Assembly (NCBI RefSeq): GCF_001612765.1
Contig: NZ_BDBB01000038.1
Location: 1 to 64,000 of the forward strand
Source of the DNA: Nocardia arthritidis NBRC 100137
GTDB taxonomy: Bacteria; Actinomycetota; Actinomycetes; Mycobacteriales; Mycobacteriaceae
Direction: 5' to 3'
DNA length: 64,000 nucleotides
Shown here: positions 8,604 through 16,784 of the stretch, piece by piece
Numbering within the stretch: the first letter of the stretch is position 1
How the letters are laid out: the number at the start of each line of letters is the position of its first letter
Translations under genes and position numbers: made by a program
Notes under the pieces: generated by a model
Told to the model about the DNA's origin: nothing
What the model saw: only the letters and a program-made list of their open reading frames with translations
Databases searched by the model: none

Positions 8604-9239
8604 ATGCGATCCAGGCCGCTGACGTTGATCCAGGACGACCTCGTCGACTACGACATGGCCATGGAGCGCATGGGTCAACTGGTCGACCAACGCCACAGTG
8701 GCGCGCTGCCGGACACTTTGTGGCTGCTGAGCCACCCGCCGGTCTACACCATCGGGCGCAGAACGCCGCAGGACCACCTGCCCGACCCGGCCCATGACAT
8801 CCCGGTCGTGCAGACCACGCGCGGAGGCCAGCTCACTTATCACGGCCCCGGCCAGCTGGTCGGCTATCTCATCGTCCGGCTCGATCCCGGTGAAGGAGTG
8901 GTCGATTACATCCGCGAGGTCGAGTTCCGCCTGATCGAGGCGCTCGGCCGGCTGGGCATTGCCGCGGAACGCCGCGATACCCCGCCCGGCTCCGAGCTGC
9001 TCACGGGGGTGTGGACCAGGAACACCGGCCGCAAGATCGTCTCCATCGGCATGCGCCAGAGCCGCGGGATCACCAGTCACGGCTTCGCGCTCAACGTGAA
9101 CGGCGACCTCGAACCCTGGCACTGGGCGGTTGCCTGCGGGCTCCCCGACGTCGACATGACCTCCGTGGCGCGCGAATCCGGCACGGTCACCATGGAACAA
9201 GTGCGCCCGATCGTCGCCACCGCGTTCGAGGCGAACTGA
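8604..9239 (+). CDS. lipB: Octanoyl-[acyl-carrier-protein] transferase LipB
   Basis: A 211-residue lipoate-biosynthesis enzyme that moves octanoyl from ACP to lipoyl domains. RGGQLTYHGPGQ (73-84) is the family signature. The catalytic lysine is K144 in GRKIVSIGMR and the catalytic cysteine is C178 in AVACGLPDVDM, both in place. TATCGT at 8592-8597 puts the transcription start on the ATG, supporting a leaderless start there. lipB usually sits beside lipA; here no lipA is present and the neighbours are a sigma factor and a decayed region, so this may be a second, accessory copy. Enzyme assignment is strong; being a paralogue is inference. Confidence 0.92.
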   Translation: MRSRPLTLIQDDLVDYDMAMERMGQLVDQRHSGALPDTLWLLSHPPVYTIGRRTPQDHLPDPAHDIPVVQTTRGGQLTYHGPGQLVGYLIVRLDPGEGVVDYIREVEFRLIEALGRLGIAAERRDTPPGSELLTGVWTRNTGRKIVSIGMRQSRGITSHGFALNVNGDLEPWHWAVACGLPDVDMTSVARESGTVTMEQVRPIVATAFEAN

Positions 9240-9244
9240 ACCTC

Positions 9245-9642
9245 GGTGGCGAAAGCGTCTTCTTCTCGTCCGGACTCAGGGGACGGTCGAAGGTCTCGAT
9301 GGCCGTGAAGCGGGTGTCGACACAGGTGGCGTGCTGGAAGAAGAACAACTCGGGGGTCAGGCCGCTGTAGCGTTTGCCCGGGCTGTCGACCCCGTGCACC
9401 ACCCCGTGCCCGTACAGGATCGCCGGATGCGGATCGCGCAGCGTGTAGGCGAAGTAGATCATCCGCGACACCGTCCGCTTCTCGAGCGCCCACGAACTGC
9501 TCGGCGCGTGCGCGACGATGGCCGCCGCGACGGACGGGTGCAGGATCTGCAACCCGACCGCGCGCGGCAAGGTCAGGGCGAAGCGGCGGTCGCCGAGATA
9601 GCGGCCGAGAAGGGAATCGCGTTCCAGCGGAGCGGATTTCAC
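9245..9642 (-). pseudogene. Truncated MpaB/DUF2236 family gene
   Basis: Starting from a GTG at 9642, the frame encodes the N-terminal third of a DUF2236 (MpaB-type, haem-binding oxygenase-like) protein. Recognisable elements are LLGRYLGDRRFALTLPRAVG, LQILHPSV, the HAPSS-x-W segment, YGHGVVHG and ELFFFQHATCVDTRF. Similarity ends at about SPDEKKTL, where the frame runs into the 3' end of lipB in antisense. Normal members are roughly 270-400 residues; here about 130 remain. Deletion next to lipB is the simplest explanation. Confidence 0.75.
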
Positions 9643-9681
9643 ACCCCCCGCCTCGCGCGTTCGACGAGCGGGGCCAGCCAG

Positions 9682-9867
9682 AGGAGGCCACCGGTTGGCG
9701 GTGCCCGCTATCCGCACGGCCGCGGGCACGAGGATGGTGCGAACCAAGGCGGCGTCGAGGACGACGGCCAGGGCCACCCCGAGGGTGCGCATGATCGACA
9801 CCTCCCTGGTGGCGATGCCGGCGAACACGACGGCCAGGAGGAGGGCGGCGGCGGTGACGACCCCATC
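9682..9867 (-). pseudogene. Remnant of an MMPL/RND lipid transporter, last helices
   Basis: Around 60 codons encode the highly conserved final transmembrane region of MMPL transporters: a helix resembling VVTAAALLLAVVF, then MRTLGVALAVVLDAALVRTI, LVPA and a closing ANRWPP. An in-frame stop (9868-9870) precedes the segment and no other part of the normally 700-1000-residue protein is found. It is fused in frame to the truncated MpaB gene downstream, so the two fragments form one mosaic open frame that is unlikely to be functional. Confidence 0.75.
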
Positions 9868-10046
9868 CTATGCGTTACCGGACGTATCCCAAACCTCGGC
9901 GTTCGTGGTGCTGTCACGCCACAGAATCCGCGCGCCGATTCGCGCCTTTCGCCTGCGGCGGGAAGAATGCCCGCAATTGCGAAATCAATTGTCCGCCTTA
10001 GAATAACGTGCCCTATGGAGCGGACGGGACGACTGGAGAAATAGCG

Positions 10047-10223
10047 GTGGTACTGCTGTGGGTGGCGATCGTCGCCATCGTCGTAATTCTTCTCGGCGGT
10101 GCGGCCGCGGCTATGGTGTGGGATCCGAATTCCCGCCGGCGAGCCCGGGCAACCGGTAGAAGGGCCGCGCTGCCATTGGCGAGCATGCCATCACCGCACG
10201 ACAGTTGGCCCCGCCGACCTTGA
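10047..10223 (+). CDS. Small single-helix membrane protein, AMVWDP type
   Basis: A 58-residue protein with one long hydrophobic helix (residues 1-22) followed by AMVWDP and a basic, arginine-rich tail. The GTG start at 10047 has GGAG at 10034-10037. The segment AIVV-x-LL then AMVWDP-x-x-RR is shared with the small protein at 25152-25346 on the other strand, 15 kb away; that one has an acidic tail. Conservation between two loci argues that both are real genes. Function unknown. Confidence 0.6.
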   Translation: MVLLWVAIVAIVVILLGGAAAAMVWDPNSRRRARATGRRAALPLASMPSPHDSWPRRP

Positions 10224-10443
10224 GGCGCACCCGTCGCTTGCGGAGCCGCTCCTCGCTCTGAGTCATCGAGCTCAGACGCCACAGCCGAAATGTTGCCAGA
10301 CAGTTGCCGATCGCAGCGCATGTCGGGCTTCCCGGTGCCTTACCAGCAAGTACGGTGACGATCGAATGCGCTGCGCTGCGCCTTCATGGGCGTCCGCGCA
10401 CGGCACTGGCACCGAGAATCCCGAAGAAGACGGAGGTGGGGCA

Positions 10444-11415
10444 GTGACAGGCACGGAGACCACCCCTGGGCCGTGGCCGATGTTGCGCGTCGACGACTGG
10501 ACGCCCACGCGCGAGACGCTGCACATGTGGACGCAGATCGTCGGCAAGATCAGGCTCTCGTACGCTCCTTTGGTCAACCACTGGTGGCAGGTCACCTTCT
10601 ACCTCAGCCCGAGGGGGCTGACCACCTCCGCCGTGCCGCACCCGAGCGGGTGTTTCGATATCGAATTCGACTTCCTCGATCATCGGCTGCACATCCGGTC
10701 CAGCGACGGCCGAACCCGGCAGATCGCGCTCGAACCGAAGCCGGTAGCGACCTTCTACAGCGAAATCGTCACCGCGCTGGGCGAACTCGGCATTCCGGTA
10801 CGGATCCAAGCCAAGCCCAACGAGGTCGAGCCCGCCATCCCGTTCGTCGAGGACTACGAGCATCGCTCCTACGACGCCGCTGCCGCCACCTTGTTCTGGC
10901 GGCAATTGCTCGCCGCCGATCGCGTCATGCACCAGTTCCGCTCCCGCTTCATCGGCAAGGTGAGCCCGGTGCACTTCTTCTGGGGCGCGATGGATCTGGC
11001 GTGCACCAGATTCTCCGGCCGAGCCGCTCCGCGACATCCGGGTGGCGCTCCCAACTGCGGCGACTGGGTGATGGTCGAGGGCTACTCGCACGAACTGAGC
11101 AGTTGCGGCTTCTGGCCGGGCGGCGGCGCGGAAGGCGCCTTCTACGCCTACGCGTACCCGGAGCCCGAGGGGTTCGCCGACTACCAGGTCGGTCCGCGAG
11201 AAGCCTTCTACAGCCAGGACTATCGCCAGTTCCTCCTGCCGTACGAGGCAGTGCGCACGGCCGACGCGCCGGAGCGGGCGCTGCTCGAGTTCCTCGACAC
11301 GACCTACGCCGCCGCCGCCGACCTCGGCCATTGGGACCGCGCCGCCCTGGAGGCCGACCCGGAGCGCTGGCAGCACAAGCGCCGGACGCACGGCATGGAC
11401 GGTTCACAATCGTGA
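10444..11415 (+). CDS. DUF5996 family protein
   Basis: A 323-residue soluble protein matching the DUF5996 family by its N-terminal WPMLRVDDWTPTRETLHMWTQ, the segment HWWQVTFYLSPRGLTT and the central HFFWGAMDLACTRFSGR. No enzymatic motif is known for the family. The GTG at 10444 is chosen because GGAGG lies a suitable distance upstream and similarity begins a few residues in; the open frame continues upstream without similarity. It stands alone between a small membrane-protein gene and a promoter-rich spacer. Confidence 0.82.
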   Translation: MTGTETTPGPWPMLRVDDWTPTRETLHMWTQIVGKIRLSYAPLVNHWWQVTFYLSPRGLTTSAVPHPSGCFDIEFDFLDHRLHIRSSDGRTRQIALEPKPVATFYSEIVTALGELGIPVRIQAKPNEVEPAIPFVEDYEHRSYDAAAATLFWRQLLAADRVMHQFRSRFIGKVSPVHFFWGAMDLACTRFSGRAAPRHPGGAPNCGDWVMVEGYSHELSSCGFWPGGGAEGAFYAYAYPEPEGFADYQVGPREAFYSQDYRQFLLPYEAVRTADAPERALLEFLDTTYAAAADLGHWDRAALEADPERWQHKRRTHGMDGSQS

Positions 11416-11798
11416 CCGGCCTGCCGCGCAAGTGAAGCGACGGGGACCGTCATACCCCACCGGTCGGCCAGGAGTGGCGCGCGTTCCGCACATCACCCTG
11501 CGTGTCGGTAACCTCTGCGGCTCGAACCCGGGGACATCGCGCCGCTCAATCGAGCACGGGACGAACATCCGTCGTATGTGCCCAGCTTCGGCGGTCCCGC
11601 GGCGGGCGCAGTAGCACCCGAAGACCTGATGAACGGCACGATGATCAGGTCAAGTCGTCTACCCTGCGGCCATCGCCCCTGGTCATCAGCAAAGCCCCAC
11701 ATCCCACCGGCAGCAAAGCTTCCCAATTTTGGGAAAAATGCCTCACTGGTGAATCACCGATCAATGTATCGTTATATGACGGCACGTTAATCGACGGG
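11416..11798. other. Promoter-rich spacer, no gene
   Basis: No coding region is supported in this 383-base spacer. Its last 80 bases are clearly more AT-rich than the surroundings and contain two perfect palindromes described separately. Confidence 0.5.
11720..11758 (+). promoter_or_regulatory. Two perfect palindromes before a small secreted-protein gene
   Basis: TTCCCAATTTTGGGAA (11720-11735, seven-base arms) and GGTGAATCACC (11748-11758, five-base arms) lie 40-80 bases before the ATG at 11799, in an AT-rich stretch with promoter-like TATATG downstream. The spacing suits two operator sites or one complex site. The regulator is unknown. Confidence 0.45.
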
Positions 11799-12071
11799 AT
11801 GAATCTTATGCACAACACGAGCAAGCGCGTGACAGTGCGTCGAGTGGTGGCCTCGGCGCTGATCGGCGGGGCGGTCATCACGGCGGCGGCAGTCGCTTCG
11901 CCCGAACCTTCGGTGACCACCACAGCGGATCGGTATTCGCACAACCCGGCCGACAAGCGCGGTTCCGGGGTGGGCGAGCGCGCCCGCAGCAGCAACCACG
12001 GCGGATACCAGGGACGCAACGAGCGCCCGTGCCAGTACACCCCCGAGGGTTACTGCACCGGAGGGCGCTGA
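11799..12071 (+). CDS. Small basic secreted protein
   Basis: A 90-residue protein of unknown function. An N-terminal basic region (KRVTVRR) and a hydrophobic stretch (VVASALIGGAVITAAAVAS) form a signal peptide or anchor. The mature part is Ser/Gly/Arg/Asn-rich and ends with two cysteines in PCQYTPEGYC, which could form a disulfide outside the cell. The ATG at 11799 (MNLMHN) or the one three codons later could be the start. Strong upstream palindromes suggest tight regulation. Confidence 0.6.
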   Translation: MNLMHNTSKRVTVRRVVASALIGGAVITAAAVASPEPSVTTTADRYSHNPADKRGSGVGERARSSNHGGYQGRNERPCQYTPEGYCTGGR

Positions 12072-12114
12072 CATCCGGCTCCGCTCGCCACACCGGCGGC
12101 GAGCAGGACCACCC

Positions 12115-12136
12115 GGGCGGCCCGGAAGGGCCGCCC
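12115..12136. terminator. Bidirectional hairpin between convergent genes
   Basis: GGGCGGCCC and GGGCCGCCC form a perfect nine-base stem around a GGAA loop. It lies between the stop of the secreted-protein gene (12071) and the stop of the reductase (12146), with no T-tract, as is common in high-GC actinobacteria. Confidence 0.65.
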
Positions 12137-12145
12137 TTCCGCGTT

Positions 12146-12697
12146 TCAGGCCTCGGCGGGGCCGTATCCGAGGTGGACGACGCCGTTGGCGTAGACCTCG
12201 TGCTCTTCGAGTGCCAGTTTGGTCGCGTCGACGCCGTCGCCCCACAGGCGCTTACCCTTGCCGAGCGCGATCGGATAGACGAACAGGTGCAGGTCGTCGA
12301 CCAAGCCGTCCGCGAGCAGCGCCCGCACCAGTGTGCCGCTGCCGCTGACGTAGATGCTGCCGTCGACCTCGTTCTTGAGGTTGCGGATGACCTCCGGGTC
12401 ATAGGCGCCGAGGCGGGTGCTGTTGGCCCATTCCACCCGCGGTTCCCGCGCGCCGACGACGTACTTCGTCGTGTCGTTGAAGAACGGCGCGCCCGGATCG
12501 TCGTCGACGGTGCGGGTCGACCAAGCGGGGGCGAACATCTCGAACGTGGTGCGGCCCAGCAGGATCGCCTTCGATGCCGAGGTGATCGCGCCGAGGGTCT
12601 CCCCCATCTTCGGGTCGAACCCGTACTCGAAAGTCCAAGACGGATCCTCGTATACCCCGTCGAGTGCGATGAACTCGTGAACTGCGATGGTGCCCAT
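12146..12697 (-). CDS. Dihydrofolate-reductase-like (RibD C-terminal domain) protein
   Basis: A 183-residue protein of the RibD-C/DHFR-like family, NADPH-dependent reductases often of unknown substrate. Visible elements are FIALDGVYEDPSWTFEYGFD at the N-terminus, ILLGRTTFEMFAPAW, the nucleotide-binding IYVSGSGTLVRALLADGLVD and the closing LALEEHEVYANGVVHLGYGP. The length fits a single domain. AAAAGGA precedes the ATG. It is convergent with the small secreted-protein gene. A housekeeping folate role is unlikely; the family is usually a dispensable accessory reductase. Confidence 0.85.
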   Translation of the reverse strand: MGTIAVHEFIALDGVYEDPSWTFEYGFDPKMGETLGAITSASKAILLGRTTFEMFAPAWSTRTVDDDPGAPFFNDTTKYVVGAREPRVEWANSTRLGAYDPEVIRNLKNEVDGSIYVSGSGTLVRALLADGLVDDLHLFVYPIALGKGKRLWGDGVDATKLALEEHEVYANGVVHLGYGPAEA

Positions 12698-13190
12698 GGT
12701 GTTCCTTTTCTCCAGTGCGGCGGTCGTCGCCGCCTTACGGGTTTGTCTACGGTCGGGCCGTCACCGTCGGACGGACCCGGTTCGCGGTTGCTTTCTACCG
12801 CACGAACGGCGTCTCGGCTCGCGCCGCGCGCAAGGCGTGTGCCCCACCACCGCAGCTGGTCGAGTGCGGCGTCGGCAACCTCGTCCGGTGACAACCCCGA
12901 CGATCGGGCGCGGTGGTCGTCTTATCCACACTCTTTCCGATCGCTGGGGCGGGCTCCAGGTCTCCGAATGGCTCGGCGGCCGGGTCGCACCCGCCGGCGA
13001 CTCGACCTCCACCACCGACATACCCCCGAAGCGCTCGGCTTGGCGCGGGAGCTGTGGGGCAAGCTACCCATCTGGGCCGGCTGAGCTGATCGTCATGCAG
13101 CGCTTCGATTTCGGCCGGGCACGGGTGCTCGGCGTACAGACGTAGAGTCTCGCGGGCCGATCCTGCGAGCATCCTGCCGCCGAGACGCGA
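12698..13190. other. Gene-poor spacer
   Basis: About 490 bases with no convincing gene. A short plus-strand stretch around 12912-12960 (LIHTLSDRWGG) faintly resembles the end of HATPase anti-sigma-type proteins, but it is too short and out of frame with its surroundings to call. Confidence 0.35.
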
Positions 13191-13223
13191 GCGCCGGCCC
13201 GACGATCGACGTCGGGCCGGCGC
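13191..13223 (-). terminator. 13-base-stem hairpin terminator
   Basis: GCGCCGGCCCGAC (13191-13203) pairs perfectly with GTCGGGCCGGCGC (13211-13223) around a seven-base loop. It lies 20 bases past the stop of the minus-strand gene at 13244, so it should end that transcript. Confidence 0.7.
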
Positions 13224-13243
13224 GTCACGAGTCCGGGCCCGCG

Positions 13244-13537
13244 TCAGCCGATGATCGAGTTCATGATCGTGCCCGCGCTGGTCGCCACCGCGCCCCCGGC
13301 CATCGCGCTGGCGACCATCTTCGGCGACTGGAGGCTGCCGCCGTTCCATTTCTCCCACGCGAACCGGCCGCCGCCGTAGGTGATCGCCGTGATCCCGGAC
13401 AGCTGGACCAGCCAGGTGAAATAGCGGCCCATCTGCATCAGTTTGTCCGCAAGCGGCGGCTCTTCCGCGGTCGGATTTTCGAACTGCTGCGCCTGCGCGA
13501 TCACGGTGTCGTGCAGCGCGGCCAGAATCATGCTCAC
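13244..13537 (-). CDS. Small two-helix protein, VirB2/TrbC-pilin-like topology
   Basis: A 97-residue protein of unknown function. A short N-terminal stretch (ILAALHDTVIAQAQ) and an acidic segment (NPTAEEPPLADK) precede two hydrophobic helices: YFTWLVQLSGITAITYGGG and, after the loop FAWEKWNGGSLQSPK, MVASAMAGGAVATSAGTIMN. Two helices with a Gly/Trp turn at this size are the layout of VirB2/TrbC major pilins of actinobacterial type IV secretion systems. No ATPase or other secretion gene is nearby, so the resemblance is topological only. The GTG start follows AAAAGGAG. The gene is monocistronic and has a strong terminator. Confidence 0.6.
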   Translation of the reverse strand: MSMILAALHDTVIAQAQQFENPTAEEPPLADKLMQMGRYFTWLVQLSGITAITYGGGRFAWEKWNGGSLQSPKMVASAMAGGAVATSAGTIMNSIIG

Positions 13538-13908
13538 GTTCGTGCTCCTTTTCGCATGCCGAGGTGATGCCGGAGACAGATTCGAGAGAAAGAGCTGCGC
13601 TACCGAGGATTCGGCGCGCCACAGGCACTGCGACGCTCACGGCCGCCGATCCGGCGGTCCCGTGTCGTGGTCGTGTCCTGTTTCCCGGTGGTTCGCCGGG
13701 AAACTCGTGACAAGATCGATTAGACCGTACAGCGCAGGTCTATTCCCGGCGACACACCGTTATCCCCATGATTCAACTCACAGCCTCCCGTCGTGCCGGA
13801 CGACGCTGCGGCCTCTACGATTTCATTGAGTGCAGGGGCTGACATGATGTCGGTGCAGTGCGGCGCCGAACCTTCCGCTGAGATCACCGTGACCGCGGGG
13901 AGGGCACA
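13538..13908. other. Spacer without a gene
   Basis: These 371 bases carry no supported coding region. They should hold the divergent promoters of the two-helix protein and of the 51-residue protein at 13909. Confidence 0.4.
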
Positions 13909-14064
13909 ATGCACACCGCTTTCTTGATTCCACTGCTCATCACGCTATTGATCGTCACCGCGACGGCCGTCGTCGCCGGTTACGCCACCGTTGTCGCAGC
14001 CTATTGGTTCGAGCTGCGCTCCACCGAAAGACACGGCGGGCGGCCGAGTATCTCGCCGCGCTGA
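13909..14064 (+). CDS. Small single-helix membrane protein (51 aa)
   Basis: An ATG with GGGGAGGG just upstream opens a 51-residue frame. It contains one hydrophobic helix (residues 5-33: FLIPLLITLLIVTATAVVAG and onward to AAYW) followed by a basic tail with RSTERHGGRP. The strong ribosome-binding site and clean helix-plus-tail design support a real gene of the same general style as the AMVWDP proteins, though without that motif. Function unknown. Confidence 0.5.
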   Translation: MHTAFLIPLLITLLIVTATAVVAGYATVVAAYWFELRSTERHGGRPSISPR

Positions 14065-14491
14065 CATCTCCTCGGACACGATGAACGGGCCTTTTCCGAC
14101 ACCGGGCCCGCCGTTGCTCGGTCGCCACTCGCACGGCATACGCTTGCAACGACGAGGAAATCGACCCCGTTTCCGCGCCGTCGGCCCGCGTATCCTCGAT
14201 CCTGCGGGCCGCTGCCGGTTCGCCCTCGGTCCGCGCGAGCCCACGACGCCGATGATCCCCGAACGCGTGGCGTTCTTCGTCGAGCTCGCAAGGTCACCGC
14301 ACAAGAGACCTCGGCCAGGTTCGCGACCGCCGACCAGGTCCCCGGAAAATGGGACGATCCGGTCGAATAGCCGCCTGGCGCGGGTGCGCCAGCCTATTGT
14401 TGACGCGTAATCGATAGCGCGAGGTCGTCGTTCGGGAGGCGATAGCGGTGCCGCGCCGGGCACTGTCCGGCGTCGCCTGGGAAGGAGTCGC
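14065..14491. other. Spacer with hairpin before methyltransferase gene
   Basis: No gene is seen. A hairpin TGGCGC-GGGT-GCGCCA (14376-14391), flanked by AATAG and CTATT, precedes TTGACG around 14400. It may be a terminator for upstream transcription or part of the methyltransferase promoter. Confidence 0.35.
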
Positions 14492-15319
14492 ATGCCGAAC
14501 GGTCACGCGCGGGTGCGCGCCGGGTCGTCGACCAAGCTCGATACCAGCCTCGCCCACGAGGCGCGCGTCTACGACTACTGGCTCGGCGGCAAGGACAACT
14601 ACCCCGCCGATCGCGCCCTCGGCGACACGATCGCCATGCACATCCCGGCCATCCGCGACATGGCCCGCGCCAATCGCGCGTTCCTCGGCCGGGCGGTGCG
14701 CCATCTGGCCGGCGAGGCGGGGATCGATCAATTCCTCGACATCGGCGCCGGCCTGCCCACCGCGGGCAACACGCACGAGGTGGCCCAGCGGATCGATCCG
14801 GCCGCACGCGTGGTCTACGTCGACAACGACCCGCTCGTGCTCGCCCACGCCCGCGCCCTGATGGCGAGCACACCGCAGGGCAGGATCGATTTCCTCGAGG
14901 CCGACTTGCGCGATCCGCGCGCCGTCCTGGACGCGCCCGTCCTGGCCGACACCTTCGACCCGGACCGGCCCATCGCGATCTTGCTGGTCGCGATCATGAT
15001 GTTCTTCCGCGACAGCGACGATCCGCACGGCGTAGTCGGCCGGCTGCTGGAGGCGGCGCCGTCCGGCAGCTATCTGGTGCTCACCCATTCCACCGGTGAT
15101 TTCGACCAGCGGGCCATGGCGCGCGCGGCGGCCGCCGCCGAACAGGCCGGCATCTCGTTCCGTCCGCGCAGCCGCGAAGAGGTGGAATCCTTCTTCGCCG
15201 GAACGCAACTCGTCGAGCCGGGCATCGTTGCGGTCGACGCCTGGCGTCCGGACACGGATGCCGCTGCGGCCGGGGCACGGTCCGCCTGGTACTGGGCGGG
15301 CGTCGGGCGTAAACCCTGA
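14492..15319 (+). CDS. SAV2177-family S-adenosylmethionine methyltransferase (copy 1)
   Basis: A 275-residue protein of the actinobacterial SAV2177 (DUF574) family, class I SAM-dependent methyltransferases of unknown substrate. Family blocks are complete: ARVYDYWLGGKDNYPADRAL, FLDIGAGLPTAGNTHEVAQ (SAM-binding loop) and RVVYVDNDPLVLAHARALM. The C-terminus ends WYWAGVGRK. GAAGGAG precedes the ATG. Two more copies lie at 22250 and 23402. The next gene encodes a small membrane protein 76 bases downstream and may be co-transcribed. Confidence 0.9.
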   Translation: MPNGHARVRAGSSTKLDTSLAHEARVYDYWLGGKDNYPADRALGDTIAMHIPAIRDMARANRAFLGRAVRHLAGEAGIDQFLDIGAGLPTAGNTHEVAQRIDPAARVVYVDNDPLVLAHARALMASTPQGRIDFLEADLRDPRAVLDAPVLADTFDPDRPIAILLVAIMMFFRDSDDPHGVVGRLLEAAPSGSYLVLTHSTGDFDQRAMARAAAAAEQAGISFRPRSREEVESFFAGTQLVEPGIVAVDAWRPDTDAAAAGARSAWYWAGVGRKP

Positions 15320-15395
15320 GCGGAGTTTGAGCCGCCGCCGCGCGGCAATCACGTCGGAGGTAACCGGCGGCCGCCGGACGGGCGAGGTGGTGGAC

Positions 15396-15749
15396 ATGGT
15401 CGACGACGTCGAGAAGCGCTGGCACGATCCGCGCGGGTTCCGCCGCGCGGCGACCTACGTGGCCTCGGTGCTCGCCACCGCCACGCTGGTCTTCCTGCTG
15501 AGCCTGGCGTGGGCCGCCCAGCGCGAGTGCGCGGACGCGGACCGACTGTTGTGTGACAGCACCGCCCAGGTCGCCGTGGTACTCGGGCCCGCGGTGGTCC
15601 TGCTGATCGGCGGCATCGGCGCGTTCGTCGAAACCTACGTGCAGTGGCGCCACGGCCGGACCTGGCCCATCTGGCAGGGCGCGGGCTGGTTCCTGTTCAT
15701 CCTGATGCTGATCTATCTCAGCATCGGCGGCGGCGCGGCGGCACGCTGA
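15396..15749 (+). CDS. Three-helix membrane protein of unknown function
   Basis: A 117-residue protein with a charged N-terminus (EKRWHDPRGFRR) and three hydrophobic helices, around residues 18-37, 55-76 and 92-112. Two cysteines in AQRECADADRLLCDS lie in the first loop, probably outside. The ATG is preceded by GAGGTGG; two GTG codons three codons upstream are alternatives. It follows the methyltransferase gene on the same strand. Its stop codon directly abuts the stop of the convergent reductase gene. Confidence 0.7.
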   Translation: MVDDVEKRWHDPRGFRRAATYVASVLATATLVFLLSLAWAAQRECADADRLLCDSTAQVAVVLGPAVVLLIGGIGAFVETYVQWRHGRTWPIWQGAGWFLFILMLIYLSIGGGAAAR

Positions 15750-16766
15750 TCAGTCGGCGACCCGCACGACCACCTTGCCGAAGTTGCGGCCCTCCAGCAT
15801 CCCGATGAACGCCTCGGGAGCGGCGGCCAAGCCGGACACCACGTCCTCGAGGTAGCGCACACGCCCCTCGGCGACCCACTCACCCATCTCACGCAGGAAA
15901 TCCGGGTACAGCTCGCGGACGAATTCGGTCTGGATGAATCCGCGCACGGTGAGGCTCTTGGTCAGGATGCGACCGTAGTAGGCGGGCAGCCGGTCCGGGC
16001 CGTCCGGAGCGCCTGCCGCGTTGTAGTTGGCGATCAGCCCGCAGACGGGCACGCGCGCGTAGGTGTTCAGCAGCGGATAGACCGCGTCGGCCACCGCACC
16101 ACCGACGTTCTCGAAATACACGTCGATGCCGTCGGGGACCGCCGCCGCCAGCTGCTCGGCGAAATCGGGGGCGCGGTGATCGAGCGCGACGTCGAAGCCG
16201 AGTTCGTTCAGGTAGGCGACCTTGCGCGGGCCACCCGCGATGCCCACCGTGCGGGCGCCGCCGATCTTGGCGATCTGGCCGACGGCCGAGCCCACCGGCC
16301 CGGTGGCCGCGGCGACCACGAGCGTCTCACCCGGCTGCGGTTTGCCGATCTTGCGCAATCCCGCGTAGGCCGTGAATCCCGGCATGCCGAGCACGCCGAG
16401 GGCGGTCGAGACCGGAGCCTTCGCCGGGGCGAGCCTGCGGACACCGCGCGCGGGGGCGACATCGTGGCTCTGCCAGCCCGAATAGGCCAGCACCACATCG
16501 CCTTTCGCCACCGACGGGTCGCGCGATTCGAGTACTTCGGCCACGGTCGCGCCGACCATCACCGCGCCGATCCCCACAGGTTCGGCGTAAGACTCGGCCG
16601 AGCTCATCCGGCCGCGCATGTAGGGGTCGAGCGACAGGTACAGGGTGCGCAGCAGAACTTCACCCTCGGCCGGAGCGGGGAGCTGCGCGGTCTCTGTCCG
16701 GAAATTCTCCGGGGTGGGCGCACCCACGGGCCGGGAAGCAAGCACGATTCGCGTCGACTCGACCAT
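15750..16766 (-). CDS. NADP-dependent MDR oxidoreductase (prostaglandin/curcumin-reductase type)
   Basis: A 338-residue zinc-free medium-chain reductase that reduces alpha,beta-unsaturated carbonyls with NADPH. Hallmarks are LSLDPYMRGRM near residue 50, GMPGFTAYAGL, the nucleotide loop VVAAATGPVGSAVGQIAKI, VYFENVGG, and the C-terminal FGKVVVRV. Length and motif order match the LTB4-dehydrogenase/CurA-like family. The ATG matches the family N-terminus. It faces an unrelated membrane-protein gene with no bases between the two stop codons. Confidence 0.92.
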   Translation of the reverse strand: MVESTRIVLASRPVGAPTPENFRTETAQLPAPAEGEVLLRTLYLSLDPYMRGRMSSAESYAEPVGIGAVMVGATVAEVLESRDPSVAKGDVVLAYSGWQSHDVAPARGVRRLAPAKAPVSTALGVLGMPGFTAYAGLRKIGKPQPGETLVVAAATGPVGSAVGQIAKIGGARTVGIAGGPRKVAYLNELGFDVALDHRAPDFAEQLAAAVPDGIDVYFENVGGAVADAVYPLLNTYARVPVCGLIANYNAAGAPDGPDRLPAYYGRILTKSLTVRGFIQTEFVRELYPDFLREMGEWVAEGRVRYLEDVVSGLAAAPEAFIGMLEGRNFGKVVVRVAD

Positions 16767-16784
16767 CCGCCCACCCTAACCGCA

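Noticed and set aside
12698..12894. Minus-strand TTG-started frame (SPDEVADAALDQLRWWG) before the reductase
   Set aside because: It continues out of frame through the reductase gene and has no family match; the reductase has its own good start.
12900..13084. Plus-strand sequence LIHTLSDRWGG recalling an HATPase anti-sigma C-terminus
   Set aside because: Only a dozen residues match and the frame breaks at once; too weak for a pseudogene call.
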